Below, in pieces: positions 11,319 to 19,911 of a stretch of 64,000 nucleotides of DNA. The notes under the pieces were generated by a model. The model was given only the letters and a program-made list of their open reading frames with translations. It did no database searches and was not told the origin of the DNA. The stretch comes from Staphylococcus sp. NAM3COL9 (GTDB lineage Bacteria > Bacillota > Bacilli > Staphylococcales > Staphylococcaceae). The stretch spans positions 310,001 to 374,000 of the forward strand of contig NZ_LGPC01000011.1 of the NCBI RefSeq assembly GCF_001431205.1, in the 5' to 3' direction. The position numbers and the translations under genes are program-made. Position 1 is the first letter of the stretch. Each line of letters starts with the position of its first letter.

Positions 11319-12584
11319 ATGGTAGTAGAATACAATGATAAAGGAGAGCTTACAATTGGAGGTACAAGTCTTAAAACGATAGCACAAAGTTTTGGGACCC
11401 CTACGATTGTTTATGATGAAACGCAAATCAGAACACAAATGAGGCGTTTTCATGAAGCTTTTCAAAAGAGCGGATTAAACTATAATATTTCATATGCTTC
11501 TAAAGCATTTACTTGTTTACAAATGGTTAAATTAGTAGAAGAAGAAGGACTCGAATTAGATGTGGTATCTGAAGGTGAATTATACACAGCATTAGCTGCC
11601 GGTTTTGATGCACAACACATACATTTTCATGGTAATAATAAGACAAAACGTGAGATACAATATGCCTTAGAAAGTAAAGTGGGTTATATCGTTATCGATT
11701 CTCTAGAAGAAATTGATCTTATTGATCGTTATGCAAGTGAAGAAGTGAATGTAGTGTTAAGGTTAAATCCTGGAGTTGAAGCACATACACATGAATTCAT
11801 CCAAACTGGACAAGAAGATAGTAAATTTGGCTTGTCTATCAAACACGGTTTGGCGATTGAAGGCGTCAAAAAAGTTAAAGATGCTAAGCGCTTAAATCTT
11901 AAAGGTGTTCACTTCCATGTGGGTTCGCAAATTGAAGGTACTGAAGCGATGACTGAAACTACTAAATTAGTTATTCAATGGCTGAAAGAAAATGATATTC
12001 AAATAGAATTGATTAATTTAGGTGGTGGCTTTAGTATTAAGTATGTTGAAGGTGATGTGAGCTTCCCTATCGAAGATGGCATTGCAGAAATAACTGATGC
12101 AATTAAAACGATAGCACAAGAAGCTGATTACCCTATTCCAGAAATTGGTATTGAACCTGGACGTTCAATTGTTGGTGAAGCTGGTATTACTTTATATGAA
12201 GTAGGTACAATCAAAAACATTCCTAATGTGAATAAGTATGTGTCAATTGATGGTGGCATGAGTGATCATATTCGCACCTCTCTATATGATGCCAAGTATG
12301 AAGCGCTACTGGTCAATAGAAATGATCCGAAGGATGAAACTGTAACGCTTGCAGGTAAATTATGTGAATCTGGAGATATTATTATCAAAGATGCACATTT
12401 GCCTAGTACAGTTAAACGTGGCGATTATTTAGCGGTTTTATCAACTGGTGCTTATCATTATTCAATGGCATCAAATTATAACCAAATGCAGAAACCATCC
12501 GTATTTTTCTTAAAAGATGGAAAGGCAAGAGAAGTTATTAAACGTCAATCATTACGTCAATTAATCATTAATGATACAAAATAA
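11319..12584 (+). CDS. lysA: Diaminopimelate decarboxylase
   Basis: Decarboxylates meso-diaminopimelate to lysine, which staphylococci use in the peptidoglycan stem peptide. It has 421 residues, a fold-type III PLP enzyme. The PLP lysine is in YASKAFTC near residue 61; HFHVGSQIEG, the phosphate loop EPGRSIVGEAG, and the CESGD and GAYHYSMASNYN motifs are all present. AAGGAG at the end of alr2 serves its ATG. It is the last gene of the operon, followed by a strong terminator. Confidence 0.97.
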   Translation: MVVEYNDKGELTIGGTSLKTIAQSFGTPTIVYDETQIRTQMRRFHEAFQKSGLNYNISYASKAFTCLQMVKLVEEEGLELDVVSEGELYTALAAGFDAQHIHFHGNNKTKREIQYALESKVGYIVIDSLEEIDLIDRYASEEVNVVLRLNPGVEAHTHEFIQTGQEDSKFGLSIKHGLAIEGVKKVKDAKRLNLKGVHFHVGSQIEGTEAMTETTKLVIQWLKENDIQIELINLGGGFSIKYVEGDVSFPIEDGIAEITDAIKTIAQEADYPIPEIGIEPGRSIVGEAGITLYEVGTIKNIPNVNKYVSIDGGMSDHIRTSLYDAKYEALLVNRNDPKDETVTLAGKLCESGDIIIKDAHLPSTVKRGDYLAVLSTGAYHYSMASNYNQMQKPSVFFLKDGKAREVIKRQSLRQLIINDTK

Positions 12585-12596
12585 ATGAACATATAA

Positions 12597-12645
12597 GAAA
12601 AAGGTTGTTAGACGCTCCCTACCGGGAGTACTAACAACCTTTTAT
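12597..12645 (+). terminator. Terminator of the lysine operon
   Basis: AAAAAGGTTGTTAG pairs with CTAACAACCTTTT, enclosing an inner CTCCC/GGGAG stem; TTT and TATATT follow. It begins about 13 bases after the lysA stop. Confidence 0.9.
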
Positions 12646-12876
12646 ATTGTTTTGAAATGGAGTTTTAAGCACGTTAAACAAACAATATAAGGTTCTGGAT
12701 TATTTGGTCATGATTAGGATTGAAAGCTCTTTAAATGCCTGTTTTGAATGAATAGATGTATATTGCACTTATTACGAAAGGCTGACTCGATTTTAGCAAG
12801 CAATGGAAATAAAAGATTACATGCTTGTCGCATGCATTAAGAGCCCCCAATCTTAAAAGTAAGGGGCTTTATATAA
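12646..12876. other. Intergenic stretch with a GC-rich hairpin; possible small RNA
   Basis: No ORF of note. It contains a GCATGC-type inverted repeat at about 12818-12836 and a hairpin AGCCCC (12842-12847) / GGGGCT (12863-12868) followed by TTATAT, which could end a plus-strand transcript. I see no strong promoter, so an sRNA here is only a suggestion. Confidence 0.3.
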
Positions 12877-12908
12877 AAAAAAGAACCTTTGACAAGGTTC
12901 TTTTTACA
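12877..12908 (-). terminator. Terminator of cspA
   Basis: AAAAAGAACCTT and AAGGTTCTTTTT form a perfect 12-bp stem around TGAC. Read on the minus strand it is followed by a T run and lies about 25 bases after the cspA stop. Confidence 0.88.
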
Positions 12909-12931
12909 TAAAGTCAATATAGAAATCTATA

Positions 12932-13132
12932 TTATAGTTTAGCAACGTTTGCAGCTTGAGGACCGCGGTCGCCTTCAACTACTTCAAATTCAACTGATTG
13001 ACCTTCTTCTAATGATTTGTATCCTTCTTGGTTAATTGCTGAGAAGTGTACGAACACGTCGTTTTCTCCATCAACTTCGATAAAACCAAAACCTTTTTCG
13101 GCGTTAAACCATTTTACTGTACCTTGTTTCAT
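12932..13132 (-). CDS. cspA: Major cold shock protein CspA
   Basis: A 66-residue OB-fold single-strand nucleic-acid-binding protein acting as an RNA chaperone. RNP1 (KGFGFIEV) and RNP2 (VFVHF) are intact. The start [17 protein letters not shown] is chosen because GGAGGTTT lies 8-9 bases upstream (13141-13147) and the length equals the family standard; the longer frame adds residues upstream of that site. About 180 bases separate it from the upstream gene, leaving room for the long 5' leader that cold-shock genes usually carry for post-transcriptional control. Confidence 0.97.
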   Translation of the reverse strand: MKQGTVKWFNAEKGFGFIEVDGENDVFVHFSAINQEGYKSLEEGQSVEFEVVEGDRGPQAANVAKL

Positions 13133-13315
13133 AACTGTGAAACCTCCAAGACTAATATTCATTCAATATGCGTTATTCGCATATTACAAAAAATACAATT
13201 TTCACAGTTTAAATCTGTTATTACAATATTCTTTGCAATATGGAATAAAACTATTGCTTGACTAATAGTATAAAGCAATTTAATTAAAATTGCAATACAA
13301 ATCTGAATAAACTGT

Positions 13316-13624
13316 TTATTCAACAATAGGTAATTTATAATATATTTCATTATTATTTAAAACAATAAAACTATAGAATATTTGTAAATCTTCATCGCAA
13401 TCTTCACAAAATCCTAAATCGCAATTATTATAAAACGCATGAATATTATATTTACCAACTAAATAATTATCATAATCGTTTTTACATTTTAAAATGATTG
13501 ACTGATAATGGCTTAACATCTCGTTATAAGTCTCAAAATTATGTTGTTCCAAGATATGATCAGTCCAGTCACTAAATAACCACCAGCCTTCATAGTCAGC
13601 TCTAATTTTTGCAACTGTCCACAT
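13316..13624 (-). CDS. DUF1033 family protein
   Basis: A 102-residue acidic, aromatic-rich protein starting MWTVAKIRADYEGWWLF. The N-terminal ADYE-WW-F pattern followed by W-(D/E)-I and a conserved middle fits DUF1033, a small family found in Staphylococcus, Lactobacillales and Bacilli with no assigned function. A CDLGFCEDCDED stretch has three cysteines that could bind metal, but that is conjecture. AAAGGGTG lies upstream of the ATG. It is monocistronic between cspA and acyP. Confidence 0.8.
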   Translation of the reverse strand: MWTVAKIRADYEGWWLFSDWTDHILEQHNFETYNEMLSHYQSIILKCKNDYDNYLVGKYNIHAFYNNCDLGFCEDCDEDLQIFYSFIVLNNNEIYYKLPIVE

Positions 13625-13967
13625 TTTATTTCACCCTTTCATAGTCAGCTCAAAAATAATTTCAAAACATTTAAACATCGTGTTCTAAATTTTAAGCTTA
13701 ATCGAACAAGTTGATTATACTTATGTATGGTCTTCATACATTCACTCTAAATAAAATTCCCCCCACGTTTATAAATAGATATGAATAGAACTAGTTATAT
13801 ACTTTAATTAGAGTCGCACAATTTGTCTATGTGTAATATTTTAACTAGAAAATATACAAATTCAAGTTATCTGACTCATACTTTTGGCCTATTTACATAC
13901 GTTGCTCAAACGTAAATATTAGTTTTGTAGTCTAAAATTTCGTATAATACTATTAAGAGGTGATAAT
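13625..13967. other. Intergenic region with acyP promoter and a C-rich motif
   Basis: No gene longer than about 25 codons. A TATAAT at 13943-13948 lies 20 bases before acyP and is a likely -10 box; TACGTT/AACGTA at about 13900-13915 is a small inverted repeat upstream of it. An ATTCCCCCCACG motif at 13756-13767 resembles the C-rich block of the IsrR-type RNA at 37.85 kb. A 14-base direct repeat (TTCATAGTCAGCTC) occurs at 13638-13651 and inside the DUF1033 gene at 13589-13602. Confidence 0.4.
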
Positions 13968-14237
13968 ATGCAGTGCAAACACGTTAAAGTATTTGGAATG
14001 GTGCAAGGTGTAGGTTTCCGATATTATACACAGAAGATAGCTAGAAAGTATAATATTGTGGGCTCAGTTGAAAATATTGATAATTATGTTGATATATATG
14101 CGCAAGGAAACGAAAAAGCATTAACTTCATTTTTAAATGCAGTTATAGACGGTGCGTCACCTGCCTCGCATGTTGAAGATTATACTATAGAAGAATTAAA
14201 TATTAATGAATCATTAAAGGATTTTAAAACTATATAA
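13968..14237 (+). CDS. acyP: Acylphosphatase
   Basis: Hydrolyses acyl phosphates. The 89-residue length is typical. The phosphate-binding signature FGMVQGVGFRYYTQ includes the essential arginine, and the catalytic asparagine is in VGSVENIDN. GAGGTG precedes the ATG. It is followed after 13 bases by the xpaC-like gene, and the three genes acyP-xpaC-telA probably form one transcript. Confidence 0.95.
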   Translation: MQCKHVKVFGMVQGVGFRYYTQKIARKYNIVGSVENIDNYVDIYAQGNEKALTSFLNAVIDGASPASHVEDYTIEELNINESLKDFKTI

Positions 14238-14250
14238 AGGAAGATGAAGT

Positions 14251-14871
14251 TTGAGATATACTATTTCACGTATTTTTGGGACAATCATAGCTTTCCCAGT
14301 AGCAGTTATCGCATGGTTTACTAGTGTTTTTGCTTTAGATATTTATGTTATATTTGATTTTCTTATTTCTGCGGTAACGTTTTTGGTAATTTACTTCCCT
14401 ACTCAACGTTTAACTTCTAGAAAATATTTAAATGAAATTGGTCTATCACGTCGTGATTATCATTTTGTAAATAGTCAGTTAAACAATGCACAAGATAAGA
14501 TTAGAAGAATTTTGAAAACATTTGTAAATGTGAGATCGATTAAAGATTTTAGACAAGTGAATGAAATATACCGAATTTCTCGTGCAATTTATTTTGCAGT
14601 GAAACAACAACCAGGTTCATTTTTCAAAGTAGAAGGTTTTTTCTATTCACATATTGATAATGCATTGAATTTAATTGAAGCATATACAAGATTATCAAAG
14701 TCACCTAAAAAATCTAAAGAAGAAAAACAAAAATTAGAACAAACAAGAATTACTTTAGACGAAGTGAAAAGAACTTTAGTTGCTGACTTGAAGAGAATTA
14801 ATAACGAAGACTATAGCAAGTTGGATATAGAGATGGAATTAAACAAAATGGAACAGAAACGACATAAATAA
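14251..14871 (+). CDS. XpaC-like membrane protein
   Basis: A 206-residue protein with two hydrophobic segments near the N-terminus (about residues 7-25 and 28-48) followed by a long basic, helical cytoplasmic region. This matches the family annotated as 5-bromo-4-chloroindolyl phosphate hydrolysis protein XpaC, commonly encoded directly upstream of TelA. The start is a TTG at 14251 with AAAGGAAG 8 bases upstream. The enzymatic name comes from an old phenotype and no catalytic motif is visible. Confidence 0.8.
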   Translation: MRYTISRIFGTIIAFPVAVIAWFTSVFALDIYVIFDFLISAVTFLVIYFPTQRLTSRKYLNEIGLSRRDYHFVNSQLNNAQDKIRRILKTFVNVRSIKDFRQVNEIYRISRAIYFAVKQQPGSFFKVEGFFYSHIDNALNLIEAYTRLSKSPKKSKEEKQKLEQTRITLDEVKRTLVADLKRINNEDYSKLDIEMELNKMEQKRHK

Positions 14872-14899
14872 CATAGAATTAAGAATGGAGAGAAATTGA

Positions 14900-16033
14900 A
14901 TGGCTAAAGAACAAGACTTTTTAAGTTCACATCCATTGGATAAATATATTGATGAGCAGTCAGCTAATCAAAATGAAATAATCAATAATAAAACGCAATA
15001 TACTCAAGAGGAACAACAAAAAATCGAAAAGTTGAGCGAACAAATAAAACCAATGGATAATGATGGTTTACTGAATTATGGTACGCAAGCACAAGCAAAT
15101 ATGTCGCAGTTCTCACACCGTATTTTAAATGAAGTTAACACCACGGACGTGGGGCCTGTGGGTGAATCTCTGAATGGTTTAATGAGCAAATTAAAGTCAG
15201 TTAATCCTGAAGAACTTAATCCAGAAAACCAATCTAAGTTGAAACGCATATTTAAACGTACGAAAGCATCTATTAATGAAATCTTTTCTAAAATGCAATC
15301 TGTAGGTTCACAGATTGATCGTATTTCGATTGAGTTAGATAAGCATAAAAATAACTTAAAAAAAGATATAGACATGTTAGATGAATTATACAATATGAAT
15401 AAAGATTATTTTGAAGAATTGTCTTTATATATTGAAGCAGCTAAAAAGAAACAGCATGCTCTTCAACAGACTGAAGTGCCAAAACTAAGAACACAAGCAA
15501 AATCGACTGGTAATCAAATGGATGTACAAGCAGCATCTGATATGGAACAATTTATAGATCGTTTAGACAAACGTATTTATGATTTGCAGTTATCAAGACA
15601 AATTGCAATTCAAACAGCACCTCAAATACGTATGATTCAAAACGTCAACCAAGCACTTGCTGAGAAAATTCAAAGTTCAATTTTAACGAGTATTCCGTTA
15701 TGGAAAAACCAAATGTCTATTGCGTTAACGTTGATGAGGCAACGTAATGCTGTATCAGCTCAAAAGGCTGTTACAGATACTACGAATGATTTACTATTAA
15801 AGAACTCTGAATTATTAAAACAAAATGCATTAGAAACAGCTACTGAAAATGAGCGTGGTGTCGTTGATATTGAGACATTAAAGACTACACAAAATGATAT
15901 AATCGAAACAATTGAACAGACACTTCAAATCCAAGAACAAGGCCGTACTAAACGTAAACAAGCAGAAACAGAATTAAATCAACTTGAATCAGAATTACAA
16001 AACCAATTGCTAGATATGAAAGATAATAAATAA
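14900..16033 (+). CDS. telA: TelA family toxic anion resistance protein
   Basis: A 377-residue, almost wholly alpha-helical, coiled-coil-rich soluble protein of the TelA/KlaA family. Family members are linked to tolerance of tellurite and, in Gram-positives, of cell-envelope antimicrobials; the mechanism is unclear. The conserved central block around RLDKRIYDLQLSRQIAIQTAPQIR is recognisable. GGAG lies 10 bases before the ATG. It pairs with the XpaC-like gene as in other Firmicutes. Confidence 0.9.
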   Translation: MAKEQDFLSSHPLDKYIDEQSANQNEIINNKTQYTQEEQQKIEKLSEQIKPMDNDGLLNYGTQAQANMSQFSHRILNEVNTTDVGPVGESLNGLMSKLKSVNPEELNPENQSKLKRIFKRTKASINEIFSKMQSVGSQIDRISIELDKHKNNLKKDIDMLDELYNMNKDYFEELSLYIEAAKKKQHALQQTEVPKLRTQAKSTGNQMDVQAASDMEQFIDRLDKRIYDLQLSRQIAIQTAPQIRMIQNVNQALAEKIQSSILTSIPLWKNQMSIALTLMRQRNAVSAQKAVTDTTNDLLLKNSELLKQNALETATENERGVVDIETLKTTQNDIIETIEQTLQIQEQGRTKRKQAETELNQLESELQNQLLDMKDNK

Positions 16034-16130
16034 ATTTTTTATGAACAAATAAGGAATGTGGAGTCGAGATAGAAAATCAAAATATCATTTTTTATCCTTG
16101 TCCCATCTCATTGTTCTATATAAATTAAAA

Positions 16131-16171
16131 AATAAGGCTGAGACATAAATACATGTCTCAGCCTTATTTTC
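16131..16171 (+). terminator. Terminator downstream of telA
   Basis: AATAAGGCTGAGACAT and ATGTCTCAGCCTTATT form a perfect 16-bp stem with a 6-base loop and a TTTT tail. It is symmetrical and could work on both strands. Confidence 0.9.
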
Positions 16172-16192
16172 AATTTTCCAGTCAACTTTGCC

Positions 16193-16244
16193 GGGGTGGG
16201 ACGACGAAACTTTGTTAGAAAAATTAGATTTCTGTCTCACTCCC
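16193..16244. repeat. Staphylococcal GGGGTGGGAC intergenic hairpin repeat
   Basis: The GGGGTGGGACGACGAAA arm pairs imperfectly with TTTCTGTCTCACTCCC across an AT-rich loop. This GGGTGGGACGACG...TTCTGTCTCACTCCC unit is a familiar dispersed intergenic element in staphylococcal genomes. It sits between telA and the convergent BCCT gene and may act as a terminator for the latter. Confidence 0.7.
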
Positions 16245-16286
16245 ATTTTGATTTTGAGATTAGAGGTTTGGTTCTATTCGCTCTAT

Positions 16287-17858
16287 TTAAAGTTTAGTAT
16301 CTTCTGTATGTTGATTTGTTGATTTTTTAATTAAATTCTCTGTATCTTCGGCTGTGTCTGTGGATTGAGTAGTTACTATATTTTGTTCAACAGCAAGTTT
16401 ATGCGCAATTTTCGGCGCTGTCCAAACGACAGGTAGCATGATGATCGATATAGGTACTGCTGTTACGATTATAAAGGACTGTATTGCACTAATACTACCC
16501 TCGCCAATATTAATAAGAATAATTGAGATTATACCCATAATGGCAACCCAGAATAGTCTGATGATTTTAGGTGGATCTCCCTCGCCTGTAACTGACATAG
16601 AAATTGAATATGACATTGTATCTGCAGTTGTTATTACAAATATAAGCGTCAAAATGAGTAAAGCTATAACTAATACATTGCCTAAAGGTAATTGTGTAGC
16701 AATTGAGATAACTGCTGCAGGTAACCCATTTTCAGATAAAGGATCACTAATTGAACCATTATTTTTAGATTCATAAAACAATCCACTTCCACCTAAAATA
16801 GAAAACCAAAAATGAGAAACCACAGCTGATACGACTGAGACTAGGATGAAAATTTCTCTAATCGTTCGCCCTTTTGATACACGGGCAACTAACATAGCCA
16901 TTAATGGACCATAACCTATAAACCAACCAAAAAAGAAAAGCATCCATGCACCGGCCCATTGATTATCACCTCTAAAGGTACTGATTTCTAAGAAATTAGT
17001 GATATATGTTCCATAAGAAGATATAAAAGTATCAATAATAAAACCACCAGGGCCTATTAATAATATAAAAACAGCAAGCGCGATTGCTAACCATATATTT
17101 AGTTTGCTAAGAAATTGTATACCTTTATCTATACCTGTAGTCGCAGATATAGATACAATGACCATAAGTCCCGCAACAGATAAGACTTGAGTAATGATAT
17201 TATCTGGAATACCAAAAATACTATGTAACCAGTAACTAAATTGAAAACCGAAAAATCCAATTGTTCCAATTGTTCCAGCTACAGCGCCTAAGATACAAAA
17301 GACATCTATCAAAGAGCCTGACTTAGTATGTTCGATTTTTTCACCAAATATTGGATATAAAATTGTTCTTGGGCGCATTTTCATGCCTTTATTATAATGT
17401 GCATACATGATAATAATTCCACTTACAGCACCATAAACAGCCCAGGCTGTGAAGCCCCATGATGTGAAACTTTGAGCCATTGCAGCGGGGATAGCAGCTG
17501 CACTACCATCTTTGATACTTGAATCCATAGTTGGTGGCACATCAATAAAATAATACATAGGTTCAGCAGCAGCCCAAAATATAGCACCTGCGCCTAATCC
17601 TGACGTAATTACAATTGCTGCCCATCTGAAGTAACTCATTTCAGGCTTAGAAGCATTTCCGAGCCTTACACGACCATACTTTGAAAAAGCTAAAACAGCA
17701 CCTACCGCAAATGTTGCGAGTAATAAAACTTGCCAAAATGCACCGAAATATGTGATTGAAAGTTCAAAGCCTTTTTGCACGAAATCCGAAGTTGCTGTAG
17801 TAAATAGTGATGACATAATTACAAATAATACGAGTACACCACCACTAATAAGAAACAC
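16287..17858 (-). CDS. BCCT family osmolyte/quaternary amine transporter, start codon unclear
   Basis: A membrane transporter of at least 523 residues with about 12 hydrophobic segments, homologous to glycine-betaine/choline/carnitine carriers. The family motif region reads WMLFFFGWFIGYGPLMAMLVARVSKGRTIRE, where BetP-type carriers have WWxxW; two of the three aromatic box tryptophans are replaced by Phe and Tyr. The only usable start inside the frame is a GTG at 17858, which has no ribosome binding site. The coding signal (NFLIGKDKLDWPVF) runs further upstream to a clear AGGAG at 17908-17912, but no ATG, GTG or TTG follows it. The substrate is probably a compatible solute, not proven. Confidence 0.85.
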   Translation of the reverse strand: MFLISGGVLVLFVIMSSLFTTATSDFVQKGFELSITYFGAFWQVLLLATFAVGAVLAFSKYGRVRLGNASKPEMSYFRWAAIVITSGLGAGAIFWAAAEPMYYFIDVPPTMDSSIKDGSAAAIPAAMAQSFTSWGFTAWAVYGAVSGIIIMYAHYNKGMKMRPRTILYPIFGEKIEHTKSGSLIDVFCILGAVAGTIGTIGFFGFQFSYWLHSIFGIPDNIITQVLSVAGLMVIVSISATTGIDKGIQFLSKLNIWLAIALAVFILLIGPGGFIIDTFISSYGTYITNFLEISTFRGDNQWAGAWMLFFFGWFIGYGPLMAMLVARVSKGRTIREIFILVSVVSAVVSHFWFSILGGSGLFYESKNNGSISDPLSENGLPAAVISIATQLPLGNVLVIALLILTLIFVITTADTMSYSISMSVTGEGDPPKIIRLFWVAIMGIISIILINIGEGSISAIQSFIIVTAVPISIIMLPVVWTAPKIAHKLAVEQNIVTTQSTDTAEDTENLIKKSTNQHTEDTKL

Positions 17859-17912
17859 AGGCCAATCTAGTTTATCTTTCCAATAAGAAAATTTAATGTT
17901 ATTCTACTCCTC

Positions 17913-18354
17913 TTTTTAAAGTTCTCTCTATTTTTCTCTATATTAAGTCTTTTATAATAAATAGTTTAGCTTTCTCAGTACTTATCGAATTGCTTACGAA
18001 TATCATTGAATATTGTTTTAGATTTCAAGATTATAAGTATGAAAACAAAGCCTTAGACTATAGCAAATGATGTTTTTGTGAACATGAAAACGCGTACTTA
18101 CTATCTTTAGTGAAAAATATGTAAGTCTATTTATGATAGTGACAAGAGACTTACTATTGTCACTGACGAAACACTTGAAGTTAAGATTATAGCCCACTTT
18201 TTCTTAGTAATCAATTGGACTTTGCAAAATAGTTATGATTTTTAAGATTAAATTATTATATATTAACAATGCACTTGGAAAATGCTATATCTTAAAAAAA
18301 CGTTTTTTATTTGAATAAAGATTTTTCAACAGCAAAACAAAATTTTTATACATA
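17913..18354. other. Intergenic region with two overlapping inverted repeats
   Basis: No gene. GTAAGTCT (18121-18128) pairs with AGACTTAC (18147-18154); separately AGTGACAAGAG (18138-18148) pairs with CTATTGTCACT (18154-18164). The two stems share bases and cannot form together, like an attenuator or operator pair. The region lies upstream of the BCCT gene. The rest is AT-rich without clear signals. Confidence 0.35.
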
Positions 18355-18390
18355 AAAATCCCTTCAAAGTGACTACTTTGAAGGGATTGT
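18355..18390 (-). terminator. Terminator of brnQ
   Basis: AATCCCTTCAAAGT and ACTTTGAAGGGATT form a perfect 14-bp stem around GACT, followed by a T run on the minus strand. It lies about 55 bases after the brnQ stop. Confidence 0.9.
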
Positions 18391-18445
18391 ATCATTACAA
18401 AAACGATGCGTTTAAATATTGAGCAGAATCTACTTAAATAAATTT

Positions 18446-19789
18446 TTAATCTTTTTCATAAACGATAGGTTTTTGGTTTTTAACCATAGTAGCTACAATA
18501 TAACCTATGATTGTAGCTACTATGGCAATTGGGAACCACTCTAATGAATAGCCTTTTAAAGGTAAGTTATCAATAAAGCTCATTTTTATCCAGCCTTGTG
18601 TATGTACTACACTTAATACTGAAACAATCGCAACAATCGCAACTGGAATTTGTTGTGCAATTGGTTTAGTTGGTACAAAACGTGCAACCAATATCAGTAA
18701 TACTGATGTAATTGCTACTGGGTATACAATACTAAGTACCGGTACAGACATTGTAATCACAGAATTTAGACCTTGGTTTGCTAATATAAAACTGATTAAT
18801 GTAAATCCAATTACATACACTTTATAAGAAACTTTCGGTAAAATTCTATGGAAATATTCTGACACTGAAACGATTAAACCACAAGCAGTAGTTAAACACG
18901 CAAGTGCAACAATGATGCCTAATAAATATTTACCAAAAGTTCCAAAACCTACGTCTGCCATTGTAGTTAATAAGTACGTGCCTATGTTTTGATCTTTTGC
19001 TGTTAAACTAGCAATTTTTTCTTGTGATACATCCATATGGTTACCGATAAAACCTAGAGAAATATAGATAAACATTAAGGCAACTGCAGCGATTAAGCCA
19101 GCTAGCAATGTTTGCTTAAAGATCTTATTCGCATTTGTAACGCCTGTTGCTTTCACAGCGTTAACTACAATCATTGAAAAGGCAATTGCTGCAATTGCGT
19201 CCATCGTCAAGTAACCATTCGTAAACCCTTGTGAAAATCCAACAAATCCAGAAGTAAACGCTTCTGCAGATTGACTTGGTGCATTACCACCAAAATCTAT
19301 AAATCCTTTAATAATCATCGCTAATATAGTGATAAGTAGTAATGGTGTTAGCAATGAACCGATACGATCAACCATTTTACTAGGATTGATACATAAATAT
19401 AATACAATTAAGAAATAAATAACTGTAAATATAAATAATGCTAAACTACTGTTTGTTTGTGCAATCGGTGTAACAGTCATCTCAAATGATGTTGACGCTG
19501 TACGTGGAATCGCAAATAACGGACCTATTGTTAAGTATATAATTACTAAGAATACTACTGAAAACTTAGGTGATATTTTATTTAGTGACCCGATGTAGCC
19601 TTGTTTATCTAATGCACCCACAACAACGCCTAACAACGGTAATCCAATTCCAGTTAATACAAATGCTAAAATGGATGGCCAGAAATATTCTCCGCTATCT
19701 AAACCTAAATTCGGTGGGAAAATAAGGTTACCAGCGCCAAAGAACATTGCAAACAATGTGAAGCCTATAATCCATGTATTTTTATTCAT
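18446..19789 (-). CDS. brnQ: Branched-chain amino acid transporter BrnQ
   Basis: A sodium- or proton-coupled carrier for leucine, isoleucine and valine, LIVCS family. It has 447 residues with 12 hydrophobic segments. The N-terminus [29 protein letters not shown] is the strongly conserved family signature. AAAAGGAG precedes the ATG by 8 bases. Staphylococci have several BrnQ paralogues, so the exact number is left open. A CodY-like box lies 72 bases upstream, fitting repression when branched-chain amino acids are plentiful. Confidence 0.95.
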   Translation of the reverse strand: MNKNTWIIGFTLFAMFFGAGNLIFPPNLGLDSGEYFWPSILAFVLTGIGLPLLGVVVGALDKQGYIGSLNKISPKFSVVFLVIIYLTIGPLFAIPRTASTSFEMTVTPIAQTNSSLALFIFTVIYFLIVLYLCINPSKMVDRIGSLLTPLLLITILAMIIKGFIDFGGNAPSQSAEAFTSGFVGFSQGFTNGYLTMDAIAAIAFSMIVVNAVKATGVTNANKIFKQTLLAGLIAAVALMFIYISLGFIGNHMDVSQEKIASLTAKDQNIGTYLLTTMADVGFGTFGKYLLGIIVALACLTTACGLIVSVSEYFHRILPKVSYKVYVIGFTLISFILANQGLNSVITMSVPVLSIVYPVAITSVLLILVARFVPTKPIAQQIPVAIVAIVSVLSVVHTQGWIKMSFIDNLPLKGYSLEWFPIAIVATIIGYIVATMVKNQKPIVYEKD

Positions 19790-19860
19790 ATGACGTTCTC
19801 CTTTTAATCCATAAAATAATATTATCTATTCTATCACGTTTAATTAGATGCCGTCTATAT

Positions 19861-19875
19861 AAATTTCAGAATATT
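19861..19875 (-). promoter_or_regulatory. CodY-like operator upstream of brnQ
   Basis: AAATTTCAGAATATT matches the CodY consensus AATTTTCWGAAAATT at 13 of 15 positions. It lies between brnQ and the end of the VWA gene, 72 bases from the brnQ start. CodY control of branched-chain amino acid uptake is established in low-GC Gram-positives; occupancy here is inference. Confidence 0.6.
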
Positions 19876-19911
19876 TAAATATATATAGATTATTTATAAA
19901 AATTAGTCTAG

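Noticed and set aside
16193..16244. GGGTGGGAC hairpin as a mobile-element end
   Set aside because: It is a common dispersed intergenic hairpin in staphylococci, with no transposase or target duplication here.
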